Shown: piece after piece, positions 17,105 to 26,404 of the stretch
Layout: every line of letters begins with the position of its first letter
Numbering within the stretch: the first letter of the stretch is position 1
Assembly: GCA_016929095.1 (NCBI GenBank)
Contig: JAFGJM010000010.1
Coordinates: 124,001-188,000 of the forward strand
DNA length: 64,000 bases
From: Anaerolineales bacterium
Lineage (GTDB): Bacteria > Chloroflexota > Anaerolineae > Anaerolineales > UBA4823
Direction: 5' to 3'
The notes under the pieces: generated by a model
Database searches by the model: none
What the model was told of the DNA's origin: nothing
The model's input: the letters and a program-made list of their open reading frames with translations, nothing else
Program-made: the position numbers and the translations under genes

Positions 17105-17338
17105 TTGTTAGAGCACATTTCTGTAAATCCAAATATTCATTTTGGTAAACCTTGCATTGCAGGAACACGCATTCCAGTGCAAAATGTTTTAGAATTGCTG
17201 GATGAGGGGCATACTTTTGAGAAAATCATCGCAGATTATTATCCTGCAATCACAGTAGACGATATACGCGCTTGCCTCCAATATGCAATAGCGCTTGTAG
17301 CTGCTGAAGACATTCATCTTGCCTCGTCAACGGCATGA
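17105..17338 (+). CDS. DUF433 antitoxin-like protein
   Basis: 77 residues from a TTG with a GAGGTG site. The pattern NPNIHFGKPCIAGTRIPVQNVLELLDEG followed by DYYPAITVDDIRACLQYA is typical of DUF433 (PF04255). It overlaps the next gene by four bases (ATGA). DUF433/DUF5615 pairs are regarded as VapBC-like toxin-antitoxin candidates; the function is inferred from that pairing. Confidence 0.9.
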   Translation: MLEHISVNPNIHFGKPCIAGTRIPVQNVLELLDEGHTFEKIIADYYPAITVDDIRACLQYAIALVAAEDIHLASSTA

Positions 17339-17697
17339 AATTATTGCTCGATCAGGATGTTTACTTAGTTACCCAACATTTCCTTATCGGTTTGGGGCAT
17401 GATGTAGTAAACGCTGCTCAACTCGGTCTTTCGCAAGCAGAAGATGAAATTTTGATATTAATAGCCCAAGATCAAGGGAGGATATTCATCACGTGTGATA
17501 AAGATTTTGGCAACCTTGTTTTTGTGAAGGCAATAGGGAAAGGCGTTTTATTTCTCCGTATGGTTTCATCCACTCAAGATTTTGTTCATAAGGAATTAGC
17601 AAAAGTATTAAATCAGTACCCGGAACAAGAACTTTCCAATTCATTTGTGGTAATTGATAAGAATGGTCATCGAATTCGTAAAATTTTCAAACGATAA
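17335..17697 (+). CDS. DUF5615 PIN-like protein (toxin-like partner)
   Basis: 120 residues. KLLLDQDVYL at the start and FITCDKDFGNLVF near residue 55 supply the acidic residues of a PIN-like nuclease fold, and GLGHDVVNAAQLGLSQAEDEIL is the conserved middle of DUF5615 (PF18480). It starts within the stop of the DUF433 gene. The pair is probably a small addiction or stress module; no nuclease activity can be read from sequence alone. Confidence 0.88.
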   Translation: MKLLLDQDVYLVTQHFLIGLGHDVVNAAQLGLSQAEDEILILIAQDQGRIFITCDKDFGNLVFVKAIGKGVLFLRMVSSTQDFVHKELAKVLNQYPEQELSNSFVVIDKNGHRIRKIFKR

Positions 17698-17720
17698 ACT
17701 GACTTTGGGAGATTATTATT

Positions 17721-18239
17721 ATGCCCATCCACCCACTCGTCACTCAACTCCGTTTTGCCCGCAGCGAATTAGTGCGCTGTCTGGAGGGCTTGAATGAAGC
17801 CGATGCCACCCGACAGATACTGCCCATGAATTCCATAAGCTGGATGGTGGGGCATCTGGCAAACCAGGAGACCCGTTATTGGGTGAGACTGGCGCAGGGG
17901 ATATCCTTATACCCGGAATTGAACGACCGCGTGGGTTATGGAAAACCCCCCAGTACACCATTACTCAAAGAGATGTGGGAACTTTGGAGGGAAATCACTG
18001 CTGCGGCAGATGTTTACCTGGATACAGTCACGCCAGAAATCTTGCTCACCCATTTCAATTTCAATGGCAAGCCGCTAGACGAGAGTGTGGGTACGATGCT
18101 GATGCGTAATATCTACCACTATTGGTACCACATTGGAGAAGCCTCTGCTGTCCGTCAGATGATGTGGCATCAGAATTTACCGGAATTCGTAGGGGATATG
18201 AGCCTGGCAACCTACCAAAAAGAACGTTCCAACGTTTAA
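17721..18239 (+). CDS. DinB-like four-helix protein
   Basis: 172 residues. The histidines of the DinB metal site appear in SWMVGHLANQE near residue 43 and in NIYHYWYHIGEA near 130, the usual places. DinB-superfamily proteins include thiol transferases such as BacB or mycothiol-dependent enzymes, but most are uncharacterised. It begins 23 bases after the toxin-like gene, and its last codons are part of a hairpin that serves the opposite strand. Confidence 0.75.
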   Translation: MPIHPLVTQLRFARSELVRCLEGLNEADATRQILPMNSISWMVGHLANQETRYWVRLAQGISLYPELNDRVGYGKPPSTPLLKEMWELWREITAAADVYLDTVTPEILLTHFNFNGKPLDESVGTMLMRNIYHYWYHIGEASAVRQMMWHQNLPEFVGDMSLATYQKERSNV

Positions 18240-18260
18240 GTGTTATAACGTTGGAACGTT
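18223..18260 (-). terminator. 14-bp perfect hairpin, terminator for the minus-strand pair
   Basis: Arms 18223-18236 and 18247-18260 (AACGTTCCAACGTT and its complement) pair perfectly around ten bases. On the minus strand the stem is followed by CTTTTT, as expected for a terminator of the two secreted-protein genes; it also overlaps the end of the DinB-like gene. Confidence 0.7.
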
Positions 18261-18267
18261 AAAACCG

Positions 18268-18510
18268 CTATCGAATAATACACGGCATATTGGCTTTACA
18301 GCAACAGCCATCTTCTCCTGGAAGGGCAGCCGGAGCGAGTTGATATTCGCCGCCGCTCATCACCGCGCTGCTCTCCGATGAGGCAGCAGTCAGAACGTAA
18401 TTGCCACCGGTCAAAGTAGTCGATTCCGCCTGCACCGGGGCAATCCCGCCTGCCAGCAGCGCCAGGGCTGCCAGCAGCAGAACGCTGAAGATGATGATGT
18501 GTTTTTTCAT
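18268..18510 (-). CDS. Small secreted protein with cysteine-rich C-terminus
   Basis: 80 residues from the ATG at 18510, with AGGAGG five bases before it. Residues 1-29 are a Sec signal (MKKHIIIFSVLLLAALALLA, ending PVQAES). The mature part is about 50 residues: a Gly/Ser/Ala-rich stretch with two similar segments (LTGGNYVLTAASSES and MSGGEYQLAPAA), then GEDGCCCKANMPC at the end. It lies nine bases after a large secreted protein gene, so the two are co-expressed. No family is recognised. Confidence 0.7.
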   Translation of the reverse strand: MKKHIIIFSVLLLAALALLAGGIAPVQAESTTLTGGNYVLTAASSESSAVMSGGEYQLAPAALPGEDGCCCKANMPCIIR

Positions 18511-18519
18511 CACCGCCTC

Positions 18520-19962
18520 CTATTGGAACGCAATCAGCACGGCGATAGTTCCTGTGCCCGAATCCAGGCTTTCCAGGGCTTTACCGATCACAGTGCCCAC
18601 TTTAGGATCGTGGCTGACCATGGCATAACCGGGGTTGGACGAAGCCACCAGCAGGTCACCTGGATTAATAGCGCCAAAGGAAGCATCCACTTTGATCATC
18701 TTGTAGGCGCCCAGGGTGACCACGGTGAGATATTCACCGGGTTGAATAGCTTCTTCCTCGATGACGCTTTCAATTTTTGTCTCCCCTTCACCATTGATCT
18801 GAACTGACTTTGGAGCAGGTGTAAAGTGCTGGTCAACCACACCAACGATGGCGTTACAATCGCTTTGTGTAGCGCGGCGCACTTTGATCACCGGGATTTC
18901 ACCCAGCACTGCTTCTCCGGCGCCGCTGATTACCACCACGTCGCCTGCCTCCAGCGCGACCGTATCATCATTTTGGGCAACATCAACAACAAAACCCGAT
19001 TTACCGCCACTGAATGTAGCATAACCAGTTACCCACATATCATCATATACATAAAGATCGTCTGTCGTTCGCATATCTCCCTGGGCGTACACTGCGTAAT
19101 TGTCGTCGGAATTGGTGCCACCATCCACACCTAATACCCCACGGCCTAATGCGCTGGCACCATACACGCCAGCAATAGTAGCTGCCCCGGGGAGGGTGGT
19201 GCTGGTGGCGGTTCCGTATACACCATGGTTGGCATTGCCTTCGAAATAGCCACCCATATCCGGTCCTTCAGCATACAAGCCACGGTAAGTACCACTATAG
19301 AAAGTGCCTCCATAACCATTTTCACTATACCCATAAACTGCCGGCCCACCATTACCCGTGGCGACGTTTGCAACATTAGCTGCAAATACAGCAGCATAGT
19401 TATATGCTGTCGAGCTGCTATAGGCGCGTAAACCATCGCCGGTGCTGGTATTTTCAATAAGCAATCCATATTCTGAATTACTCCCAGAAAATCCATCTGT
19501 AAAATGGTTGTGGGGGCAGGATAAAGCATCCGTGCTTTGCGGAGATAATGAGATCGATTGTAGGGGGGACAGGTCGGTGAAGGATGCTTCTGCTGATCCG
19601 CGCAGCGAAACCGCCAGCCAATAGCGTGCGTCTTTTTCATCCAACAAAGAGGCGGGTATAGGTGTTACCGTCCCCAGCTCTACGTTTACCTTACCGCCGC
19701 TCACCTTGACATTGCTTTGCTGCTCCGACCATAACAGATCGCCCCCCTCCTTAGCATCGTAAAGCTCAAAGGTAAAGGCATACACGCCGTCTTTTGCTGC
19801 TTTACCTGTGGCATCACTTAATGTCCAAGAATAGGGCACGCGGATACCCTCCGCGTCAGCCAGGCTGCTGGCTTGAGCAATACTCTGACGGCTGCCGACC
19901 ATTGCCGCGCCGATCAACAAAGCGAACAGAACTAATATGGTGACGATTTTTTTGAATTCCAT
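18520..19962 (-). CDS. Secreted cell-surface protein, phage-tail/collar-like repeats
   Basis: 480 residues from the ATG at 19962, which has GGAGG before it. A Sec signal (KKIVTILVLFALLIGAA, about residues 4-32) leads to an Ig-like N-terminal domain that resembles those of bacterial surface proteins (YAFTFELYDAKEGGDLLWSE). The middle is a run of VYG/GYF beta-turn repeats (about residues 195-300) as in tail-fibre-like or collagen-associated surface proteins. The C-terminal 150 residues (GDVVVISG, IVGVVDQH, GDLLVASSNPGYAM) form a separate folded unit of a type also found at the ends of such proteins. Precise function is unknown. Confidence 0.75.
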   Translation of the reverse strand: MEFKKIVTILVLFALLIGAAMVGSRQSIAQASSLADAEGIRVPYSWTLSDATGKAAKDGVYAFTFELYDAKEGGDLLWSEQQSNVKVSGGKVNVELGTVTPIPASLLDEKDARYWLAVSLRGSAEASFTDLSPLQSISLSPQSTDALSCPHNHFTDGFSGSNSEYGLLIENTSTGDGLRAYSSSTAYNYAAVFAANVANVATGNGGPAVYGYSENGYGGTFYSGTYRGLYAEGPDMGGYFEGNANHGVYGTATSTTLPGAATIAGVYGASALGRGVLGVDGGTNSDDNYAVYAQGDMRTTDDLYVYDDMWVTGYATFSGGKSGFVVDVAQNDDTVALEAGDVVVISGAGEAVLGEIPVIKVRRATQSDCNAIVGVVDQHFTPAPKSVQINGEGETKIESVIEEEAIQPGEYLTVVTLGAYKMIKVDASFGAINPGDLLVASSNPGYAMVSHDPKVGTVIGKALESLDSGTGTIAVLIAFQ

Positions 19963-20331
19963 GTTTTCCTCCAATAAAATTTTTTATTGAGCTCGAATAT
20001 TAGTTTGCTAAATATCTGAATCAAAATGAATTCCATCTCACCTCCCCGGCATTAATTTGTTAATTTGTCTGTATTATTTTTACTCTTTCCCAACCAATGA
20101 AAATAAAGAGATGCTGCATATAACTGAATTAAAAATTAAAACAAACAACCGAAGATTTGCCATCTACGATACGAGTGTTTAACAGTGTAGATCAACAATC
20201 ATACAAATAGGACGAAAATTCCCTGGGACTCCAAGTTGATACTATTTAATTATGACCATATGCGTTAGGTGGAAAAAATCCAAAGCCAGCCTGCATTATA
20301 CTCCAATCGTTACATAATTAACAATAACGTA
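19963..20331. other. Intergenic stretch between secreted-protein operon and prmA
   Basis: AT-rich, no gene seen. It holds a candidate promoter for the leftward secreted-protein pair (listed separately). No clear hairpin with a T-run ends the heat-shock operon here. Confidence 0.5.
19997..20024 (-). promoter_or_regulatory. Candidate promoter of secreted-protein operon
   Basis: On the minus strand TTGATT (20019-20024), 16 bases, TAATAT (19997-20002), about 35 bases before the ATG at 19962. Confidence 0.4.
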
Positions 20332-21363
20332 TTAACATATATTAACAGAACAAAGTTCCAACATTAAACACACCCAGTCCCCCAGTTGTTTTTTACTTGC
20401 CAAAGACAACCCGTGCTTCTCCCCAGCCGCCAGCACCTGGTCGGTTTGTTCTGCCAGGATGCCGGAAAGGATCAGTTTACCATCCGGTTCCATTAGCTCC
20501 CGCAAACCAACTTCGAAAAGCTGCACGATCACAGGCGCCAGAATATTGGCGACCACCAGCGGGGCTGTTTTCAGTGAAAACTTCCCCTGGCGGATTTCAA
20601 CCACCGAACCCACCCCCAGTTCAAGGCCATCTTCAATTTCATTTCCGAGTGCATTTCCCCAGGCGGCTGTGATCGCCTGCTCGTCGATATCGACACCCAA
20701 AGCGTGCACTGCTCCCAGTTTGAGCGCCGCAATGGATAAGATACCCGAACCGCAGCCGATGTCGATGATGTTTAGTGGACCTCTCTCATCTCCCCAGCCC
20801 CCTTCTCTCCCCGAAACGGAGAGAGAAAAGGAAGAGGAATCGCCCCCCTTCCCGCCCCGGGAAGGGGGGTTGGGGGGGATATATCTCACAATCTCTTCAA
20901 TCATTTCCAGACATAATTGCGTGGTGGGATGCGTACCCGTGCCAAACGCCATCCCTGGATCGATGCGGATGGGAATACGCTCCGGCAGCGGGTTTTCCAT
21001 CCATGCCGGTACGATCACCAATCGCTGACCGACCGCGATTGGCTGGTAGTGTTCTTTCCAACTTTGCGACCAGTCGGTTTGCGCGATTTGTTGATAGTGA
21101 GCAGCAGGCAGAGGCTGGATACGTCCCAAATACCATAAGTTCTCTTCCAGCTTTTGGCGCATTTCTTCAATTTGCTCGTTCACCGGCAGGAAAGCAGCTA
21201 CGCGTAATGGTCCTACTACGGTTCCTTCCGGTGAACCGCCAGGATCGATGCGGGTGCTTTCGATGACCACGCCCTCCGGGGCAAAACGCGCCAGCACTTC
21301 TGCCACCGCTTCCGCCAGCTCGCCGTCTACCGTTAATGAAACTTCCAGCCATTCATTGGTCAT
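20332..21363 (-). CDS. prmA: Ribosomal protein L11 methyltransferase with repeat-derived insert
   Basis: 343 residues; most PrmA proteins have about 290-310. The enzyme methylates ribosomal protein L11 using S-adenosylmethionine. Marks are PGMAFGTGTHPTTQLCLEMI, SAM motif I DIGCGSGILSIAALKLGA, GVDIDEQAI and the NIL motif in VVANILAPVI. Between the HPTTQ helix and motif I an extra stretch of about 33 residues rich in P, G, S and R is encoded by a C/G-rich palindromic repeat at 20778-20880. It stays in frame and the motifs on both sides are intact, so the enzyme may still work. prmA is the last gene of the heat-shock operon. Confidence 0.92.
   Translation of the reverse strand: MTNEWLEVSLTVDGELAEAVAEVLARFAPEGVVIESTRIDPGGSPEGTVVGPLRVAAFLPVNEQIEEMRQKLEENLWYLGRIQPLPAAHYQQIAQTDWSQSWKEHYQPIAVGQRLVIVPAWMENPLPERIPIRIDPGMAFGTGTHPTTQLCLEMIEEIVRYIPPNPPSRGGKGGDSSSFSLSVSGREGGWGDERGPLNIIDIGCGSGILSIAALKLGAVHALGVDIDEQAITAAWGNALGNEIEDGLELGVGSVVEIRQGKFSLKTAPLVVANILAPVIVQLFEVGLRELMEPDGKLILSGILAEQTDQVLAAGEKHGLSLASKKQLGDWVCLMLELCSVNIC
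20778..20880. repeat. C/G-rich double hairpin repeat inserted in prmA
   Basis: Two hairpins in a row: a weaker one around TCTCTCCCCGAAACGGAGAGA, and a perfect 11-bp one with arms 20843-20853 and 20859-20869 and a five-base loop. The composition (long C and G runs) is unlike the rest of prmA and like the operon spacers at 21379 and 22609. Confidence 0.8.
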
Positions 21364-21378
21364 TTGATGTTATCCAAA

Positions 21379-21437
21379 AAGCCCTCACCCTTGCACCCCT
21401 CTCCCAATTTTAGGAGAGGGTACGGGGGTGAGGGCTT
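21379..21437. repeat. Palindromic repeat between dnaJ and prmA, possible attenuator
   Basis: Outer arms AAGCCCTCACCC (21379-21390) and GGGTGAGGGCTT (21426-21437) enclose an inner CCTCTCC/GGAGAGG hairpin. On the minus strand the structure is followed by a short T-run just before the prmA start, so it might reduce readthrough from dnaJ into prmA. Confidence 0.75.
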
Positions 21438-21452
21438 AATAAAAAAAAACTC

Positions 21453-22577
21453 TTACCCCCCCAATGCATCCTTAAGCCAATCGATAAAGCTTCGTTCGAC
21501 GGGATGCACTTCACTGCCCAGGCTTTTAGCCAGTTGTTCAAATAACTCGCGCTGCTCGGTGTTCAGCCTAACGGGCACTTCAACATTAAGCAGCACTAAT
21601 TGGTCTCCCCTGCCATTACTGCGCAAGTAAGGTACCCCTTTTCCCCGCAGACGTAGTACTTTACCGGGTTGAGAACCAGCCGGGATCTTCAACGTCGCCG
21701 GACCGTCTATCGTGGGAATTTGCACTTCGGCGCCCAGCGCAGCTTGAGCTACGTTGATCGTAAGGTTGAGCAAGATGTCATTGTCACGACGCTTGAAGTA
21801 TTCGTGGGGTTTGACATTAAGCACAATATACAGGTTGCCATGCGGACCGCCGTTCATGCCTGGCTGCCCTTCGCCAGCCAGACGAATTTGTGTGCCGCTG
21901 TCCACCCCACCCGGCACGGTGACCACTTTACGGCGCATCTTTCGTTCTACGCCGCGCCCCTGGCAGGTATGGCAAGGGGTAGAAATGGTTTCACCCTGAC
22001 CACCGCAGGTAGGGCAGGTGGTGACCTGTACCATGGAACCCAATAAGGTTTGTCGCACTTGGCGTACTTCACCAGTGCCGTTACAGGCGCTGCAGCGAGT
22101 GCGGGAGGTGCCCGGTTCGGCGCCGGAACCGTTGCAGGTACTGCACACTTCATCCCGGTTGATATCGATTTCTTTTTCGACGCCAAATACGGCTTCTTCG
22201 AAGGTCAGGTCGAGACGGTGTTGTAAGTCGGCGCCCCGGCGGGGTGTATTACGCGCCCTCCGCGAACTTCTGCCAAAACTGCCAAAACCAAAGAAATCGA
22301 AGATGTCCGAAAGGTCGGAAAAATCGACGCTAAAATCGGGCATTCCCGTGGCGCCGCGTACACCAGCATGACCAAAACGATCATAAGCTGCCCGTTTATC
22401 TGCATCCGAAAGGACTGCATATGCTTCATTCAACTCTTTGAATTTCTCTTCTGCGTCTGCGTCTTTATTCACGTCCGGGTGAAACTGACGCGCTTTCTGC
22501 CGGAAAGCGGTTTTAAGGTCGTCATTGCTGGCGTTACGTCCTACACCGAGGACTTCATAGTAATCACGTTGAGTCAT
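21453..22577 (-). CDS. dnaJ: Chaperone DnaJ (type I Hsp40)
   Basis: 374 residues. J domain with HPD in [18 protein letters not shown], Gly/Phe-rich stretch ([12 protein letters not shown]), and the zinc domain with four CxxCxGxG units ([32 protein letters not shown]), then the substrate-binding C-terminal domains. It stimulates DnaK ATPase and hands over unfolded proteins. It is in the usual order after dnaK; the spacer holds a perfect hairpin. Confidence 0.98.
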   Translation of the reverse strand: MTQRDYYEVLGVGRNASNDDLKTAFRQKARQFHPDVNKDADAEEKFKELNEAYAVLSDADKRAAYDRFGHAGVRGATGMPDFSVDFSDLSDIFDFFGFGSFGRSSRRARNTPRRGADLQHRLDLTFEEAVFGVEKEIDINRDEVCSTCNGSGAEPGTSRTRCSACNGTGEVRQVRQTLLGSMVQVTTCPTCGGQGETISTPCHTCQGRGVERKMRRKVVTVPGGVDSGTQIRLAGEGQPGMNGGPHGNLYIVLNVKPHEYFKRRDNDILLNLTINVAQAALGAEVQIPTIDGPATLKIPAGSQPGKVLRLRGKGVPYLRSNGRGDQLVLLNVEVPVRLNTEQRELFEQLAKSLGSEVHPVERSFIDWLKDALGG

Positions 22578-22608
22578 AAGTCGAAAAATGTCCCATAAAC
22601 ATTTACTC

Positions 22609-22639
22609 CAATCCCTCCCCCAATTCGGGGGAGGGATTG
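22609..22639. repeat. 13-bp perfect palindrome between dnaK and dnaJ
   Basis: CAATCCCTCCCCC (22609-22621), five bases, and its exact complement (22627-22639), followed on the + strand by GGGGTGGGGGT. Same C/G-run style as the repeats at 20778 and 21379. Confidence 0.8.
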
Positions 22640-22655
22640 GGGGTGGGGGTAATCA

Positions 22656-24575
22656 TCAAACGTTCCTGAACTCTCCATCCACCACATCTTCGCCCGAATC
22701 GTCACCGGGGGGCGGGCTACCCGCGTCGGGCTCTTGTCCTTCGGCGGCTGCTTCAGGTTCTGGAGTTGCCTGCTGCTGTTGATATGCGGCAGCGCCAATT
22801 TCCTGGATAATCTGGTTGAGCGCTTCGGTTTCGCTTCGGATATTCTCGACATCATCCGTTGCCATAGCCTGGCGTACTTTAGCGGTTTGTTCTTCAACCC
22901 TGGTCTTCATATCGGCGGGCACTTTATCACCCAGGTCTTTGAGCACTTTTTCGCCGGTATAGGCCGCGTTATCGGCGGTATTGCGCGCTTCCACCAGTTC
23001 TTTATGGCGGCGATCTTCCTCAGCGTGCGCTTCGGCTTCTTTGCGCATGCGCTCGACTTCACTCTCATTCAAGCCGGATGAAGCGGTAATGGTGATGTTT
23101 TGGGATCGCCCGGTTGCTTTATCCTGGGCAGTCACTTTGAGGATGCCATTGGCGTCGATATCGAAGGTCACTTCGATTTGGGGAACGCCACGCGGAGCGG
23201 GTGGGATGCCATCCAAGATAAATTTTCCCAAAGACTTGTTATCCGTCGCCATGGGGCGTTCACCCTGTAGCACATGGATTTCTACCTGCGATTGTCCGTC
23301 GCTGGCGGTGGAAAAAACCTGGCTCTTGCGAGTGGGGATGGTGGTGTTGCGATCGATCATACCGCTGGAAACACCGCCCAATGTCTCCACCGAGAGGGTG
23401 AGAGGCGTAACATCGAGTAAAAGAATGTCTTTTACTTCACCACCCAATACACCAGCCTGGATAGCAGCGCCAACAGCCACGACTTCATCGGGATTGACGC
23501 CTTTATGCGGGTCTTTATTGAATTGCTTGCGCACGGCTTCTACCACTGCGGGCATGCGCGTCATGCCGCCAACCATCACGATCTCATTGATCTTGCTCTG
23601 GTCGAAGGCAGCATCCTTTAACGCCTGGCGCACCGGACCCAAACTGCGTTCGATCAGATCGCCGGTCAATTGTTCCAGCTTAGAGCGGGTGAGGGTCATG
23701 ACCAGGTGTTTAGGACCACTGGCATCGGCGGTGACATAAGGAAGGTTGATCTCGGTTTGCATCATGCTAGAAAGTTCGATCTTGGCTTTTTCAGCGGCTT
23801 CTTTTAAACGTTGCAGCGCCTGGCGGTCGCTGCGCAGGTCGATGCCATTTTCACGCTTGAATTCGTCCGCCAGATAATCGATCACCCGTTGGTCGAAATC
23901 ATCGCCACCCAGGAAGGTATCGCCGTTGGTGGCATGCACCTGGAAAACGCCTTCACCTACATCCAGGATGGAAATATCGAAGGTGCCTCCGCCAAGGTCA
24001 TATACAGCGATGACTTCGTCCTTTTTCTTATCCAATCCATAAGCTAAAGAAGAAGCGGTAGGTTCGTTGATGATGCGCAGCACTTCCAAACCGGCAATTT
24101 TACCGGCATCTTTGGTGGCGTTGCGTTGCGCATCGTTAAAATACGCCGGCACTGTGATCACGGCCTGAGTGACTGTCTCACCCAGGTAAGCTTCAGCGTC
24201 TGCTTTAAGTTTGGCGAGGATCATGGCAGAAATTTCAGGAGGCGAATATTCTTTGCCATCCAATACCACGCGCACATCGCCGTTGGGCGCTTTAGCGACT
24301 TTATAAGGAACGCGGGAGAGGGCGCGTTGCACCTCGGGGTCGTCATATTTTCGCCCCATGAAGCGCTTGATAGAAAAGATGGTATTTTCGGGGTTTACCA
24401 CTGCTTGGTTACGCGCCACACGCCCGGTAAGCCGTTCGTGATTTTTGTTAACCGCCACCACCGATGGCACCAGGCGTTCGCCCTCCGCGGATGGGATAAC
24501 GACCGGTTCGCCGCCTTCCATCACTGCCACGACAGAGTTTGTTGTTCCTAGATCAATTCCAATGATCTTGCCCAT
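22656..24575 (-). CDS. dnaK: Chaperone DnaK (Hsp70)
   Basis: 639 residues from the ATG at 24575 ([14 protein letters not shown]), preceded by GGAGG; an in-frame TTG at 24590 lies over that site and is rejected. Actin-like ATPase marks include [40 protein letters not shown] and the linker before [14 protein letters not shown]. The C-terminus ends in an acidic tail after a Q/P-rich stretch. Central folding chaperone, under the CIRCE-controlled promoter upstream of hrcA. Confidence 0.98.
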   Translation of the reverse strand: MGKIIGIDLGTTNSVVAVMEGGEPVVIPSAEGERLVPSVVAVNKNHERLTGRVARNQAVVNPENTIFSIKRFMGRKYDDPEVQRALSRVPYKVAKAPNGDVRVVLDGKEYSPPEISAMILAKLKADAEAYLGETVTQAVITVPAYFNDAQRNATKDAGKIAGLEVLRIINEPTASSLAYGLDKKKDEVIAVYDLGGGTFDISILDVGEGVFQVHATNGDTFLGGDDFDQRVIDYLADEFKRENGIDLRSDRQALQRLKEAAEKAKIELSSMMQTEINLPYVTADASGPKHLVMTLTRSKLEQLTGDLIERSLGPVRQALKDAAFDQSKINEIVMVGGMTRMPAVVEAVRKQFNKDPHKGVNPDEVVAVGAAIQAGVLGGEVKDILLLDVTPLTLSVETLGGVSSGMIDRNTTIPTRKSQVFSTASDGQSQVEIHVLQGERPMATDNKSLGKFILDGIPPAPRGVPQIEVTFDIDANGILKVTAQDKATGRSQNITITASSGLNESEVERMRKEAEAHAEEDRRHKELVEARNTADNAAYTGEKVLKDLGDKVPADMKTRVEEQTAKVRQAMATDDVENIRSETEALNQIIQEIGAAAYQQQQATPEPEAAAEGQEPDAGSPPPGDDSGEDVVDGEFRNV

Positions 24576-24599
24576 AGATAATTCCTCCAAAAAGTAAAA

Positions 24600-25136
24600 T
24601 TATTTAGCCACCCGTACAGACGCTGGGCGTAATATCTGGTCACCCATCAGGTAACCTTGTTTAACCACCTCAATGATCTGACCGCTATCTACGGTGTTGC
24701 AATCTTCGTGCGAGATGGCTTCATGCATGTTAGGGTCAAACAGCTGTCCCTGGGCGTCCATGATCTTCACGCCTTCCGCTTCCAGGGCCGCTACAAATTT
24801 TCGATAAATCAGATCGATCCCCGCCGCCCATTCAGCGCCTTCTTTGCTGTCAGGGCAATTTTTAAGGGCGCGTTCCAAGTCATCCATAATGTCCAGGTAA
24901 CGTTTTATGACATTTCCGACCGCGTTCTGATACATTTGCTGTTTTTCACGCTCGATACGCTTTTTATAATTGGAAAACTCCGCCTGCGATCGCTGCCACC
25001 CGTCGAGATACTCAGCAACCTTTAACTGGAGTTCCTCATTTTGGGTTTTCAAGTCTTCGTGGCTTTCTTCAGGCGCCTGGTTTTCCAATATTTCATCTTC
25101 AGGTGTCGTTGTTTTATTTTCTATTTCATCTGACAT
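24600..25136 (-). CDS. grpE: Nucleotide exchange factor GrpE
   Basis: 178 residues. An acidic N-terminal tail leads to the long coiled-coil helix (LQLKVAEYLDGWQRSQAEFSNYKKR) and a C-terminal beta domain with NMHEAISHED and VVKQGYLMGDQILRPASVRVAK. GrpE releases ADP from DnaK. It lies 35 bases after hrcA and 24 before dnaK. Confidence 0.97.
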   Translation of the reverse strand: MSDEIENKTTTPEDEILENQAPEESHEDLKTQNEELQLKVAEYLDGWQRSQAEFSNYKKRIEREKQQMYQNAVGNVIKRYLDIMDDLERALKNCPDSKEGAEWAAGIDLIYRKFVAALEAEGVKIMDAQGQLFDPNMHEAISHEDCNTVDSGQIIEVVKQGYLMGDQILRPASVRVAK

Positions 25137-25171
25137 CTTTATCCGTATGCCTCCGAAAGATAAGTTTGTTG

Positions 25172-26206
25172 TTATTCAGCATGCAAATCCACCACCAGGT
25201 CGCTTAACAAGCCGGCGACAAAACGCACGGTGGAAATGGATCGTCCATACGCCATGCGGATAGGACCCAAGACCCCCACGGTGCCGGTGACCAATCCGGG
25301 GGCTCCGTAACGCGCTAATACCATCGAACAATCGCGCAATTCTTCCCAGGTGCCTTCGCCGCCAATTAACACTTGCACGCCCCCCACACTGGCGGTGAGC
25401 ACAGTTCGCGATAGCAGATCTTCTAACAGAGAACGTTCTTCCAGTATGCGCAGTGCTTTACGCGCCACATCCACCTCGGCAAATTCTGGTTCGGCCAATA
25501 CTTGCGAGATGCCATCCCTATATACTTCGCCACCCAGGATATCACCAGGATGGTGTAAGTCTTCGGTTATCAGTTTGATGATATCTTGTTCCAGAGCATC
25601 CATCTGTCCGCTATAGGTTGCGATGCTGCCCAGGTCCATACCTTGAAAGTTGGCGTTAAGCTGAATGGCGGCGGCGCTCAAGCGCTCTTGCGAGACCGGT
25701 TCTGCCAGCGCCAGCATCTGCTGACGTACTTCACCGCCTCCCAATACCAGCACCATTAATACTTGTCTGCCATGGGTAGAGATTAGCTCCAGGTGTTTAA
25801 AGCGTAATTGTTCTGCACGCGGCGCAGTGACTAAAGCCGCTGCCTGAGATTGGTGCGCCAATACCGAAGCAGCCAGGCGCATCCAGCGGTCTACATCATG
25901 CCCCACCTGGTAAAACTGGTGGGCGATGGTGCGCTTGGTGTTATCGGGCAGTTCGGTATGCCCCATCAATTGGCGCACAAAATAACGGTAGCCGTCTTCG
26001 GTGGGAACACGACCGGCGGAGGTATGCGGTTGGCGTAAGTAACCCTTCTCGGTTAATGTCACCAATTCATTCCGCACCGTAGCGGAGCTGATATCCAGGT
26101 TGTAATGTTCCACAAGATGATTCGACCCGACCGGTTGGGCGGTGTCGATATAATCGCGGATCACCAGCGCCAGGACTAATTTTTGCCGTTCGCTCAGCGT
26201 ACTCAT
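25172..26206 (-). CDS. hrcA: Heat-inducible transcription repressor HrcA
   Basis: 344 residues. N-terminal winged helix (SERQKLVLALVIRDYIDTAQPVG, ISSATVRNELVTLTEKGYL, QPHTSAGRVPTEDGYR) and the C-terminal dimer and GAF-like domain ending IRMAYGRSISTVRFVAGLLSDL. It binds the CIRCE element 19 bases upstream of its own start and so controls itself and grpE-dnaK-dnaJ. Confidence 0.97.
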   Translation of the reverse strand: MSTLSERQKLVLALVIRDYIDTAQPVGSNHLVEHYNLDISSATVRNELVTLTEKGYLRQPHTSAGRVPTEDGYRYFVRQLMGHTELPDNTKRTIAHQFYQVGHDVDRWMRLAASVLAHQSQAAALVTAPRAEQLRFKHLELISTHGRQVLMVLVLGGGEVRQQMLALAEPVSQERLSAAAIQLNANFQGMDLGSIATYSGQMDALEQDIIKLITEDLHHPGDILGGEVYRDGISQVLAEPEFAEVDVARKALRILEERSLLEDLLSRTVLTASVGGVQVLIGGEGTWEELRDCSMVLARYGAPGLVTGTVGVLGPIRMAYGRSISTVRFVAGLLSDLVVDLHAE

Positions 26207-26224
26207 TCTATTTCCTGTTTCAAA

Positions 26225-26251
26225 TTAGCACTCTCGCATTGAGAGTGCTAA
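26225..26251. promoter_or_regulatory. CIRCE operator (perfect)
   Basis: TTAGCACTC (26225-26233), nine bases, GAGTGCTAA (26243-26251): an exact match to the HrcA operator consensus. It overlaps the early transcribed region after the promoter at 26265-26293. Confidence 0.97.
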
Positions 26252-26264
26252 AATAATCCGTATT

Positions 26265-26293
26265 ATGATACCACGAGGCGCAAAGAACGTCAA
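26265..26293 (-). promoter_or_regulatory. Promoter of heat-shock operon
   Basis: On the minus strand TTGACG (26288-26293), 17 bases, TATCAT (26265-26270). The expected start near 26258 puts the CIRCE element at the very 5' end of the transcript. Confidence 0.75.
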
Positions 26294-26404
26294 TAAATGC
26301 TCTGTCTATCGCTGACAATTCTGATAGATTTTTAATAAAATTTTTATATTCGTGGGCTGGTAAATCAATCGGCCTGATATCGGTCAAAATTGGCGATCAG
26401 TCAA

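Noticed and set aside
22981-23739. 252-codon open frame on the + strand
   Set aside because: It is antisense to dnaK, which has full family motifs; the frame is a shadow of strong codon bias.
24576-24590. TTG start of dnaK five codons upstream
   Set aside because: It overlaps the GGAGG ribosome site of the standard ATG start ([12 protein letters not shown]).
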